From an uncultured Lachnospiraceae bacterium (GTDB lineage Bacteria > Bacillota > Clostridia > Lachnospirales > Lachnospiraceae), in the NCBI GenBank assembly GCA_946491665.1, contig CAMLYL010000022.1:1-38271 (forward strand): a stretch of 38,271 nt of DNA, read 5' to 3'. Position numbers and translations under genes: made by a program. Every line of letters begins with the position of its first letter. The stretch's first letter is position 1. Of the stretch, positions 1-7,038 are shown piece by piece. The notes beneath the pieces are model-generated. The model did no database searches. It was given only the letters and a program-made list of their open reading frames with translations, and had not been told where the DNA came from.

Positions 1-1022
1 ATCCGGATTACCACACGATAGCGCTTTTGTTCTGTCTGATGATTATTGTGGCCGGTTTCCAGTCGCTGGGGATTTTTGCCATGCTGGGGCATTTCCTTCT
101 GGAAAAGGCGGGAGGCATCCGCAGATTTTCGGCGGTTATGGTGGTGCTCTGTTTCTTTTGCAGTATGGTGATCACCAACGATGTGGCGCTGATTACCTTT
201 GTGCCGTTTACGCTTCTGGTGCTGCGGATGGGCGGCAGGGTGCAGACGGTGCTGAAGATCGTTGTGCTGGAGACTGTCGCCGCCAATTTAGGCAGTATGG
301 CAACACCCATCGGGAATCCGCAGAATCTGTATCTGTATTCCGTCTCCGGTCTGACGGCGGGCGAGTTTGCGCGTGCGGTTCTTCCTTATTCCGCCATCGC
401 TTTCGGAATGCTGATGGTAATTGTATTTACCCAGCGGGAGGTGCCGCTGTTAGATGTTGTGGTGAAAGAAAAATCAGACCGGTTAAAAAAAGAAATCCTG
501 CGCGGGCTGATCCCCTATCTGATCCTGCTGGGGCTTTGTCTGCTGGTGGTACTGCGGGTGCTGCCCTGGCAGCCAGTGCTGGTTTGCGTGATGATTGTTA
601 TTTTTGTGGTGAACCGGAAACTGTATCTGTCTGTGGATTATTTCCTGCTGCTGACCTTCCTCTGTTTCTTTATTTTTATCGGCAATATGAAGCGGATTCC
701 GGAGATTAATGAACTGCTGATCGCCATGGTACAGGGAAGGGAATTGCTGACCGGGATCCTGGCCAGCCAGGTAATCAGCAATGTTCCGGCGGCGATCCTG
801 CTGTCCGGTTTCAGCAGGGATTTCTCCGGCCTGCTGACCGGGGTCAATTTAGGCGGCCTTGGAACCCTGATTGCCTCCCTGGCCAGCCTGATTTCCTTTA
901 AATTTTTTGCCCGGGAATACCCGGATCAGAAGGGGCGGTTCCTGAAGGTGTTTACGCTGTGGAATGTGCTGTTTTTAGCGGTGCTGGCGGCGGTGGCTGT
1001 ATTGCTGCGGAGAATGGTTTGA
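1..1022 (+). CDS. ArsB/CitM-type (SLC13-like) ion transporter, 5' end outside window
   Basis: The reading frame is open from base 3 to the TGA at 1020-1022, so this is the C-terminal ~339 residues of a larger membrane protein. It is almost entirely hydrophobic helices. Two motifs are diagnostic for the ion transporter superfamily that holds ArsB, CitMHS and SLC13: ITNDVALITFVPF (after the first visible helices) and TPIGNPQNLYLYS, the substrate/ion-binding hairpin signature. A second repeat-like motif, SNVPAAILLSG, lies in the C-terminal half, as expected for the inverted-repeat fold. The substrate (citrate, another dicarboxylate, arsenite) cannot be read from the sequence. The next gene has its own promoter, so it is probably not in this operon. 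Family placement is solid; substrate is open. Confidence 0.85.
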   Translation, partial: PDYHTIALLFCLMIIVAGFQSLGIFAMLGHFLLEKAGGIRRFSAVMVVLCFFCSMVITNDVALITFVPFTLLVLRMGGRVQTVLKIVVLETVAANLGSMATPIGNPQNLYLYSVSGLTAGEFARAVLPYSAIAFGMLMVIVFTQREVPLLDVVVKEKSDRLKKEILRGLIPYLILLGLCLLVVLRVLPWQPVLVCVMIVIFVVNRKLYLSVDYFLLLTFLCFFIFIGNMKRIPEINELLIAMVQGRELLTGILASQVISNVPAAILLSGFSRDFSGLLTGVNLGGLGTLIASLASLISFKFFAREYPDQKGRFLKVFTLWNVLFLAVLAAVAVLLRRMV

Positions 1023-1028
1023 TTTTTG

Positions 1029-1057
1029 TTGCCGGAGACAGGAAGAGTGTTTATAAT
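1029..1057 (+). promoter_or_regulatory. Sigma-A-like promoter for the TIR gene
   Basis: TTGCCG (1029-1034), a 17-base spacer and a perfect TATAAT (1052-1057) lie in the short gap after the transporter and 33 bases before the TIR start codon. This suggests independent transcription of the TIR gene. Confidence 0.6.
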
Positions 1058-1090
1058 AGAAGAAAAATACGGACAAAATGGGGAAAAGAT

Positions 1091-2644
1091 ATGGCAAAAT
1101 ACGATATTTTTATCAGTTATCGCAGAGATGGCGGAGAATTTTTGGGGAAATCGCTTTATGACAAATTGACGGATGCCGGGTATCGGGTGTTTTTTGATGT
1201 GGAATCCTTACGTTCCGGGAAATTTAACACACAGCTTTATCAGGTGATTGCGGAGTGCCAGGATTTTATCCTGCTCCTTCCAAAGGGCGCTTTGGATCGC
1301 TGTATCACAGATCCGGGAGACTGGGTGCTGCAGGAAATTTTATGTGCCATGCAGCATCACAAAAATATCATTCCGATTATGATGCGGGGGTTTGAATGGC
1401 CGAAAAATCTGCCGCCTGTTCTGGGGGCGCTTCCCATGTATGAGGGACTTCAGGCACAATCCGAGTACTTTGACGCTATGGTACAGCGTATGGCAGGGCA
1501 GCTTCTGCACAGCCAGCCTGTCAGTGGTGGTAAAAGCAGTTTCGGAAAGACGAGATTCCCGGTAACCTGCGGTTCGCTGTTTACGCCTGCGGTGGATCGG
1601 ATGCTTCTTTTTATTGATCACAATGAGCTGCATGAAAAAGGAGCGACTTTCCTGGGATTTGTGGATGGTGGCAAGACGTTTCAGGATGCCTGCCAGTCAA
1701 CCATCGATTTGTATAAAGAGCCGCTGATGAAATTTTATCACAGAGATCAATCGGCGCAGCTCCGGGAACTGGCCGGTATATTGAATGCGTTCTCAGACAG
1801 TGAAAAGCGGGAGGTGTTCGCCTTTGCGCGCCAGTTGCAAATGTTGTGGAAAGTTTTTGGGTATGATGGCGAAGAATGGGGAGTGAAGATGCATCCTTCT
1901 TTTGAATATGCAGGTGCGCTCTGGGAGATGTGTGATGTCTTTTCGGTTTTGGGAAAAAGGTATGGGATGGGAATGAAACGGGTGGACTGTCAATTCCCTG
2001 AGACAGCGTTTTTCCAGATTCAGGATGATGACAGTCTGATTCCTCTGGCGCCGGGAAGTGCAGAGACGATGCTGTGTATACATTATTATGGGCTGGAATG
2101 TAAATTGTTTGAGACATTGCCGAGATTCCTTTACGGAGAGGAAGATCAGGATGTGCTTACAAAAATCAGAGAACAGGATGTTACGAGAAAGCTGGTAATT
2201 AGAAACGATCAGATCCGAAAACTCTGGCATTATAGTGAAGTGAGCGGTGTGGTGCAGGAGAAAAAATTGTTCGGCGTGAAAGAATATTATCTGGGTTTTG
2301 GATTGGAAAAGACAGAGGAGTATCTGGAATGGAACAGACGCCCTGCCGATTATAAAGGATTAAATTCACTGTATACATTGGATATTGTGCGGGGACGGCC
2401 GCTTCACTCACCGGATTTTGATTATGAGTTTCTGATTCTGTGCTGTGAAAAAGACCCGGCGGGAAAGTCCTATTGTATCAACTCACCGAAGATTTATATT
2501 GTAAACAGGGGAAGTCGCCATGATAAAAGATTTAACCTGCATCTTACGGTTCACGAATGTGCGTCGGCAAAAGAAATCTATTCGTCCATTGCGGAGCGGT
2601 TTGCTTTGCGGATGGCAATCTGCAAAGCGATGTACTGCGCGTAA
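1091..2644 (+). CDS. TIR-domain protein with SARM1-like TIR and uncharacterised C-terminal domain
   Basis: This is a 517-residue protein. The ATG at 1091 is chosen because it follows GGGGAAAAG and begins the TIR domain directly (MAKYDIFISYRRDGG). Residues 1-140 form a TIR domain: FISYRRD in the first strand and BB loop region, FFDVESLRSGKF, PKGALDRC, and DWVLQEI with the candidate catalytic Glu82. KNIIPI and GFEWP follow. From memory, these segments match the animal NADase SARM1 (FIDVEKLEAGKF, SPGALDKC, DWVHKEI, KNIVPI, GFEWP) unusually closely, so NAD+ hydrolase activity is likely. Residues ~145-517 form a soluble domain I do not recognise, with no membrane segments; it may sense a trigger or partner. 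No phage-defence neighbours are visible. TIR call firm; NADase activity inferred; C-terminal role unknown. Confidence 0.88.
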   Translation: MAKYDIFISYRRDGGEFLGKSLYDKLTDAGYRVFFDVESLRSGKFNTQLYQVIAECQDFILLLPKGALDRCITDPGDWVLQEILCAMQHHKNIIPIMMRGFEWPKNLPPVLGALPMYEGLQAQSEYFDAMVQRMAGQLLHSQPVSGGKSSFGKTRFPVTCGSLFTPAVDRMLLFIDHNELHEKGATFLGFVDGGKTFQDACQSTIDLYKEPLMKFYHRDQSAQLRELAGILNAFSDSEKREVFAFARQLQMLWKVFGYDGEEWGVKMHPSFEYAGALWEMCDVFSVLGKRYGMGMKRVDCQFPETAFFQIQDDDSLIPLAPGSAETMLCIHYYGLECKLFETLPRFLYGEEDQDVLTKIREQDVTRKLVIRNDQIRKLWHYSEVSGVVQEKKLFGVKEYYLGFGLEKTEEYLEWNRRPADYKGLNSLYTLDIVRGRPLHSPDFDYEFLILCCEKDPAGKSYCINSPKIYIVNRGSRHDKRFNLHLTVHECASAKEIYSSIAERFALRMAICKAMYCA

Positions 2645-2673
2645 AGGGAATACCAGAACACAGCGGCAGCAGC

Positions 2674-2787
2674 CTGCAGTTGCCAGAACGTCTGCAGATG
2701 CTGCGGAAACAGAACGGGTTTTTCCGGGAAAACCTTGCCCAAAAGCTGCATGTGACGAGGCAGGCAGTCAACAAATGGGAAACATGA
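2674..2787 (+). pseudogene. Fragment of an XRE-family HTH regulator
   Basis: Frame 1 encodes 37 residues beginning LQLPERLQMLRKQNG and ending TRQAVNKWET before a TGA. This is the N-terminal helix-turn-helix of Cro/C1-type regulators, whose consensus runs ...QLAEKLGVSRQAISKWE. Everything after the recognition helix is missing, and no start codon with a ribosome binding site precedes it: the open frame runs back into the 3' end of the TIR gene. It is best read as a degraded remnant. Part of the DNA-binding motif is intact, so a tiny expressed peptide cannot be excluded but is unlikely. Confidence 0.6.
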
Positions 2788-2810
2788 GTCTTAAGTGAAG
2801 GAGGTTCCGT

Positions 2811-2939
2811 ATGCAGTACATCAGTCATTATGAGTCCCCCCTGGGGAAGATTTTACTGGCCGCAGATGAAGTGGGACTGACCGGCTATGCCGGGGGAATT
2901 GAGAAAAAGATCCGGCTGGTGCAGCTGGAAGGGAGATAG
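2811..2939 (+). pseudogene. ogt: ogt remnant: methylated-DNA-cysteine methyltransferase with internal deletion
   Basis: An intact 42-codon frame starts at ATG 2811 behind a strong AAGGAGG. It reads MQYISHYESPLGKILLAADE, then VGLTGYAGGIEKKIRLVQLEGR. The first part is the typical N-terminus of Ogt/MGMT-type repair proteins. The second is their typical C-terminus (SLTGYAGGxxxKxxLLxLE). The middle, about 120-130 residues including the active-site PCHR motif and the DNA-binding helix, is missing. The two ends join in frame at the shared Leu-Thr-Gly stretch, which suggests deletion between short direct repeats. The product cannot repair DNA. The following gene starts 3 bases after the stop, so the surviving leader may still help translate it. 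Confidence 0.75.
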
Positions 2940-2942
2940 ACC

Positions 2943-3638
2943 ATGAACATTGCAGTTCTGTCAGATACCCACGGCCTGCTGCGGCCGGAGGTCAGGGCGG
3001 TGATTGCCGGATGCGGCGCGGTGATCCACGCCGGAGATATCCATACACAGAAGGTGCTGGATGAAATAGCGGAAGTGAAAAAAGCGGAGGCGCCGTTTTA
3101 TGTGGTCAGGGGAAATGCGGACAAAGAGTGGGCTGAGCAGCTCCCGCTCTGTGAATGTTTTTCTCTGGCGGGTGTGCCGTTCTTTCTGGTGCATAACAAA
3201 AAGGATGTGCCGGAGGAGCTGGGGGACTGTCAGATCGTGATCTGCGGGCATTCGCATCAATATGCAGAGGAGCGAAAAGACGGCAGGCTGTGGCTGAATC
3301 CGGGGAGCTGCGGGAAGCGGCGGTTTCATCAGGACATCACCATGGCGGTGTTGCATCTGGACAGTCCGGATCCTGATGCCTGGCGGGTGGAACGGATCGA
3401 TATTCCGCATGGATCTGCAGGAAATGAGGCGGCAAAGATGCCTTCCGGAGACATGCTTCAGGCGGTTGAAAAAATCCTGAAGAAACTGGAAAGGGGACAG
3501 ACAATCCCGGCAGCGGCGCGGGAGCTGAAGCTGAATCCGGAATTTGTGGAAGATGTTTATCGTATGAAAGTGAATCATCCCGGTATTTCTGCCCGGGAAA
3601 TTTTAGATAAAATAGAGATAAAGGAGACTGGAAGGTGA
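2943..3638 (+). CDS. YfcE/MJ0936-family metallophosphoesterase with C-terminal extension
   Basis: This 231-residue protein begins MNIAVLSDTHG, the first metal-binding motif (D-x-H) of small calcineurin-like phosphodiesterases. The remaining ligands follow in order: HAGDIH, RGNAD (G-N-x-D), HNKK, and GHSH. WLNPGSCGKRR near residue 120 is also family-typical. Expected activity is hydrolysis of phosphodiesters or phosphomonoesters with two divalent metals in the cytoplasm; the natural substrate is unknown for most of this family. Ordinary members end near residue 160-180. Here ~65 extra residues with a helical, HTH-like look (RGQTIPAAARELKLNPEFVE) follow. It starts 3 bases after the ogt remnant and its stop overlaps the next start, so the two downstream genes are co-transcribed. 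Confidence 0.85.
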   Translation: MNIAVLSDTHGLLRPEVRAVIAGCGAVIHAGDIHTQKVLDEIAEVKKAEAPFYVVRGNADKEWAEQLPLCECFSLAGVPFFLVHNKKDVPEELGDCQIVICGHSHQYAEERKDGRLWLNPGSCGKRRFHQDITMAVLHLDSPDPDAWRVERIDIPHGSAGNEAAKMPSGDMLQAVEKILKKLERGQTIPAAARELKLNPEFVEDVYRMKVNHPGISAREILDKIEIKETGR

Positions 3639-4189
3639 GCAGTAAGAATCAGAAAAATACAGGATTGGAAAACAGCAGAATGTTGGCGGAGCGGTTTGAA
3701 TTCCGGGATATCCGCCCGGAAGAAGGCGACCAGGCGGCGCAGATTGAGCTGATCTGTTTCCCGCCCAATGAGGCCTGCACAGAAGCAATGATGAAGGAGC
3801 GCGCCGAGAAGGTTTCCGATCTGTTTTTAGTGGCGGCAGACCGCAGCACCGGGAAGATTGCCGGGTTTCTGAACGGAATTGCCACGGATGAGACGGCATT
3901 CCGGGATGAGTTTTTCAAGGATGCCAGTCTGCACCGGCCGGATGGGAAGCATGTGATGCTGCTGGGGCTGGACGTGCTGCCGGAATACCGTGGACAGGGA
4001 CTTGCCCGGGAAATTATGCGCCGGTATCTGGAACGGGAGCAGGAAAAAGGAAGAAAAGCAGCAGTACTGACCTGTCTGGAAGGAAAGATCGGGATGTATG
4101 AGAGGATGGGGTATGAGAACCTGGGAATTTCCGCTTCTGTGTGGGGCGGCGAACAGTGGTATGAGATGAGTCATCCGCTGAATGGCTGA
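3635..4189 (+). CDS. GNAT-family N-acetyltransferase
   Basis: This is a 184-residue protein starting at GTG 3635, which overlaps the previous stop (GTGA) and sits close behind GGAAG; ATG 3680 is an alternative start. The acetyl-CoA pyrophosphate-binding motif A is clear: GLDVLPEYRGQGLAREIM (Q/RxxGxG/A). It is followed by a helix and by LEGKIGMYERMGYENLG, the usual closing strand of GNAT enzymes. The N-terminal half (IRPEEGDQAAQIELICFPPNEA) resembles the AANAT-like subgroup, so a small amine or amino-group substrate is likely but unspecified. It is translationally coupled to the phosphodiesterase upstream. The fold assignment is firm; the substrate is not known. Confidence 0.85.
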   Translation: MSSKNQKNTGLENSRMLAERFEFRDIRPEEGDQAAQIELICFPPNEACTEAMMKERAEKVSDLFLVAADRSTGKIAGFLNGIATDETAFRDEFFKDASLHRPDGKHVMLLGLDVLPEYRGQGLAREIMRRYLEREQEKGRKAAVLTCLEGKIGMYERMGYENLGISASVWGGEQWYEMSHPLNG

Positions 4190-4191
4190 TT

Positions 4192-4210
4192 CCCGGTCAT
4201 GCTGACCGGG
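4192..4210 (+). terminator. Perfect hairpin after the GNAT gene (possible terminator)
   Basis: CCCGGTCA and TGACCGGG form a perfect 8-bp stem with a TGC loop, 2 bases after the stop codon. There is no T-run, so on its own it is a weak intrinsic terminator; it may act with the longer hairpin downstream. Confidence 0.4.
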
Positions 4211-4290
4211 CTGTGCTTCGGCAGTTTGAATACATGCACCGGCCTGGAGTTAAGGAGCGTGCAGAAGATTTGGAAACGGATAAGGAAAGG

Positions 4291-4329
4291 CGAAGAGCCT
4301 GTTCCCGGTCATCGGGAGCAGGCTCTTCG
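4291..4329. terminator. Bidirectional terminator between convergent genes
   Basis: A 17-bp stem (CGAAGAGCCTGTTCCCG / CGGGAGCAGGCTCTTCG, one G-U wobble in one direction) with loop GTCAT lies between the GNAT gene and the convergent flavoprotein gene. T-rich sequence follows on both strands (TGTTTATC on plus; a CCTTTCCTT tract on minus). Confidence 0.75.
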
Positions 4330-4344
4330 TGTTTATCAGAGATT

Positions 4345-4971
4345 TCAGCGGACAAAACTTGTGGATGTCCCGGATTCTGTTTCCGGATACGGGATACCGT
4401 TCTTTTTGCCTTCTTCAAAGCAGCGCATCATCCAGATCATATTCCTGGCCAGGTTGCGCATGGTCTGCATGCCTTCGCCGTCCTGAGGGGCGTCCCCGGC
4501 GGTGCGTCCATAAACGATATTCCAGTAAGTGGAACCGGCAACGGGCATCTGGGAGATCCCGAAGTATTTATTTAACGCGTCCAGGGATGCGATTGTGCCG
4601 CCGCGCCGGGCTACTGCTACCGATGCGCCGGGTTTGAAGCGGAAAACGCTTTTGTCTGCGCTGTAGAACACCCGGTCTAAGAAGGAAAAAATCCTTCCGC
4701 TGGGATGTGCGTAGTAAACCGGTGTGGCAAAGACAAAACCGTCTGCCCCGGCGGCTTTTTCTGCGAATTCATTCACGCCGTCGTCGGTGAAAACGCATTT
4801 CCCGGTCTTTGAACAGGCATTGCACTGCAGGCAGTCTGCCAGCGGTTTGCTGCCCAGCTGGATCACTTCAGTTTCAATTCCTTCTTCCTTGAAAATCCGT
4901 ATCATTTCTTCCAGTGCTTTCATCGTTGTTCCGTGCGTATGGCTGCTGCCATTTACAAGCATTACTTTCAT
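4345..4971 (-). CDS. Flavodoxin-family NAD(P)H-dependent FMN oxidoreductase (iron-sulfur flavoprotein-like)
   Basis: This is a 208-residue protein on the minus strand; its ATG is preceded by AAAAGGAGG. The N-terminus MKVMLVNGSSHTHGTT is the FMN phosphate-binding loop of NADPH-dependent FMN reductases (G-S-x(2)-x-G-x-T). The cysteines CLQCNACSKTGKC (near residues 47-59) resemble the compact Cys cluster of iron-sulfur flavoproteins, where they ligate a [4Fe-4S] cluster. TPVYYAHPSGRIFSFLDR is the conserved second flavin-contact segment. It probably moves electrons between a reduced pyridine nucleotide or ferredoxin and a small substrate in the cytoplasm. The gene stands alone, convergent with the GNAT gene. 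Family is well supported; physiological substrate unknown. Confidence 0.85.
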   Translation of the reverse strand: MKVMLVNGSSHTHGTTMKALEEMIRIFKEEGIETEVIQLGSKPLADCLQCNACSKTGKCVFTDDGVNEFAEKAAGADGFVFATPVYYAHPSGRIFSFLDRVFYSADKSVFRFKPGASVAVARRGGTIASLDALNKYFGISQMPVAGSTYWNIVYGRTAGDAPQDGEGMQTMRNLARNMIWMMRCFEEGKKNGIPYPETESGTSTSFVR

Positions 4972-5135
4972 GATGTGTCTTCCTCCTTTTCCTCTGGCAG
5001 GTGTGCTGTCCGGCAGAAGGCTGCCGCAGACCCGCCCTGCTGTCTACTGCTATCTTACATCAAATGGACGAAAGAAAAAAGGGGGGTTCCGTATTGCTTT
5101 TTTGTGTAAATTCTTTTACTATATGCATAATAAAA

Positions 5136-5340
5136 ATGGGAGGCCTTTTTATCGGCGCGGCCAAGCATTCCCGGATCGAGACCGCGCAGGCGGACCAGGA
5201 CGCTGGCTCTCTTTTTTGACAACATTTTTACGGATATGAAGGTTCAGACGAGGATCCGTGAGATGCAGGATTTAGTGGTCCGGACTGCCCGGGAAATGGA
5301 GGAGATTCCGGGGAAACTGCACCAGATGATTCTATATTAA
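5136..5340 (+). pseudogene. Small frameshifted ORF (about 67 residues if repaired)
   Basis: From ATG 5136 the frame reads MGGLFIGAAKHSRIETAQAD and stops at TGA 5217-5219, just after a run of six T (5212-5217). Dropping one T continues smoothly as FDNIFTDMKVQTRIREMQ and on through ~35 charged, helical residues to TAA 5338-5340. The two halves look like one small soluble helical protein broken by a +1 slip in the T-run. No good ribosome binding site precedes the ATG. I do not recognise the family. It could be decay, a sequencing error or slippage. Confidence 0.35.
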
Positions 5341-5364
5341 ACAGATTTACAAGGAGGATGTTTT

Positions 5365-7032
5365 ATGAAGAAGGCATGGTGGAAAGAAAGCGTGGTATAT
5401 CAGATTTACCCCCGCAGTTTCTGCGACAGCAACGGGGACGGGATCGGTGATCTGCAGGGTATTATCAGCAAGCTGGATTATTTAAAAGAACTGGGCGTAG
5501 ATGTGGTCTGGCTCTCGCCGATCTATGATTCCCCCAATGACGACAATGGATATGATATCCGGGATTACCGGGCGGTCATGAAAGAGTTCGGCACCATGGA
5601 GGATTTTGACTGCCTGCTGGAGGAAATGCACCGGCGGGGGATCCGTCTGGTGATGGATCTGGTGGTCAACCACACATCGGATGAGCACGCCTGGTTTGTG
5701 GAGAGCCGCAAGTCCAGGGAGAATCCATACCGGGATTACTATATCTGGAGAGAGCCGGTTGACGGAAAAGAGCCGAATAACTGGGGATCTTGCTTCAGCG
5801 GTTCCGCCTGGGAGTTTGACGAAGCAACGCAGATGTATTATCTGCATCTGTTCTCAAAAAAACAGCCGGATCTGAACTGGGATAACCCGAAGGTGAGAGA
5901 CAGCGTGTTTGACATGATGAACTGGTGGCTGGATAAGGGTGTGGACGGTTTCCGCATGGATGTGATCAGCCTGATTTCCAAAGAACCCGGTCTGCCGGAC
6001 AGGGAGCCGGGAATCAACGGCTACGCATCCTTCGCGGTCAGCGCCAACGGCCCGCATGTTCATGAGTATCTGAGAGAGATGAATCGCAGAACACTGGCGG
6101 GGCGGGATACCATTACGGTAGGAGAATGCTGCGGGGTGACGATCCAGGAGGCGAAATCTTATGCATCCTCCGATGGATCGGAACTGAACATGGTCTTCCA
6201 GTTTGAACATATGGGACTGGATGATGAAAACGGCAGTAAGTGGAGTGAGAAAAAAGTGGATCTGCGCGAGCTGAAGAAGGTTTTGTCCGACTGGCAGAGG
6301 GAGCTGCACGAAGTGGCCTGGAACAGTCTGTATTTTTGCAACCATGACCAGCCGCGGTCGGTCTCCCGCTTTGGAAATAACTCCGATGCTTACCGGGAAC
6401 TGTCGGCAAAAATGCTGGCCACCTGCCTGCATATGATGCAGGGGACGCCCTATGTCTACCAGGGGGAAGAGCTTGGTATGACCAATGTGCCGTTTGCCTC
6501 CATTGACGACCTGCGGGATCTGGACAGCATCAACGCTTACCATGAATATGTGGAAAACGGGATTTTTTCTGCAGAGGATATGTTCCGGCGGATCTGTTAT
6601 AAGAGCCGGGACAACGCCCGGACGCCCATGCAGTGGGATGACAGCAAAAACGCGGGATTTTCCACAGGGGAGCCCTGGATTATGGTAAATCCCAATTATG
6701 TGAAGATCAACGCGGCAGAGCAGCTGCGGCGGCCGGATTCTGTCTTCCATTATTATCAGAAGCTGATCCGTCTGCGCCATGAGCAGGAGATCATTGTGTA
6801 TGGGGATTATGAGCTGCTTCTTCCGGAGTCGGAGGAGATCTATGCCTACAGACGCCATCTGGGAAATGAGATGCTGCTGGTGGTATGTAATTTTACGGAT
6901 CATGATACAGAGATGTCCGTGGAAGAACTGCCGGCGGAAACGCCGGAATGCCTGATTTCCAACTATGGGGATCCGGCATTCGGAAAAGTTCTGCGGCTGA
7001 GACCGTATGAAGCGGTGGTGTGGAAGTTCTGA
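5365..7032 (+). CDS. GH13 oligo-1,6-glucosidase / alpha-glucosidase
   Basis: This 555-residue enzyme has the usual length of GH13 subfamily 31 and starts at an ATG behind AAGGAGG. The N-terminus WWKESVVYQIYPRSFCDSNG is the family hallmark. The four conserved regions are visible: DLVVNHTSDEH, GFRMDVI with nucleophile Asp199, VGEC with acid/base Glu254, and NHDQPR with Asp328. The residue after Asp199 is Val; in this subfamily Val200 marks preference for alpha-1,6 bonds (isomaltose, panose), whereas Thr or Ala marks alpha-1,4. There is no signal peptide, so it acts on oligosaccharides already taken up. No sugar transporter lies next to it. Trehalose-6-phosphate hydrolase (TreC) is a related alternative. 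Confidence 0.92.
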   Translation: MKKAWWKESVVYQIYPRSFCDSNGDGIGDLQGIISKLDYLKELGVDVVWLSPIYDSPNDDNGYDIRDYRAVMKEFGTMEDFDCLLEEMHRRGIRLVMDLVVNHTSDEHAWFVESRKSRENPYRDYYIWREPVDGKEPNNWGSCFSGSAWEFDEATQMYYLHLFSKKQPDLNWDNPKVRDSVFDMMNWWLDKGVDGFRMDVISLISKEPGLPDREPGINGYASFAVSANGPHVHEYLREMNRRTLAGRDTITVGECCGVTIQEAKSYASSDGSELNMVFQFEHMGLDDENGSKWSEKKVDLRELKKVLSDWQRELHEVAWNSLYFCNHDQPRSVSRFGNNSDAYRELSAKMLATCLHMMQGTPYVYQGEELGMTNVPFASIDDLRDLDSINAYHEYVENGIFSAEDMFRRICYKSRDNARTPMQWDDSKNAGFSTGEPWIMVNPNYVKINAAEQLRRPDSVFHYYQKLIRLRHEQEIIVYGDYELLLPESEEIYAYRRHLGNEMLLVVCNFTDHDTEMSVEELPAETPECLISNYGDPAFGKVLRLRPYEAVVWKF

Positions 7033-7038
7033 TTCTGC

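Noticed and set aside
5854..6903. Long 349-codon minus-strand ORF inside the glucosidase gene
   Set aside because: Composition (rich in His, Arg and Pro) is that of an antisense shadow; the plus strand encodes all GH13 motifs.
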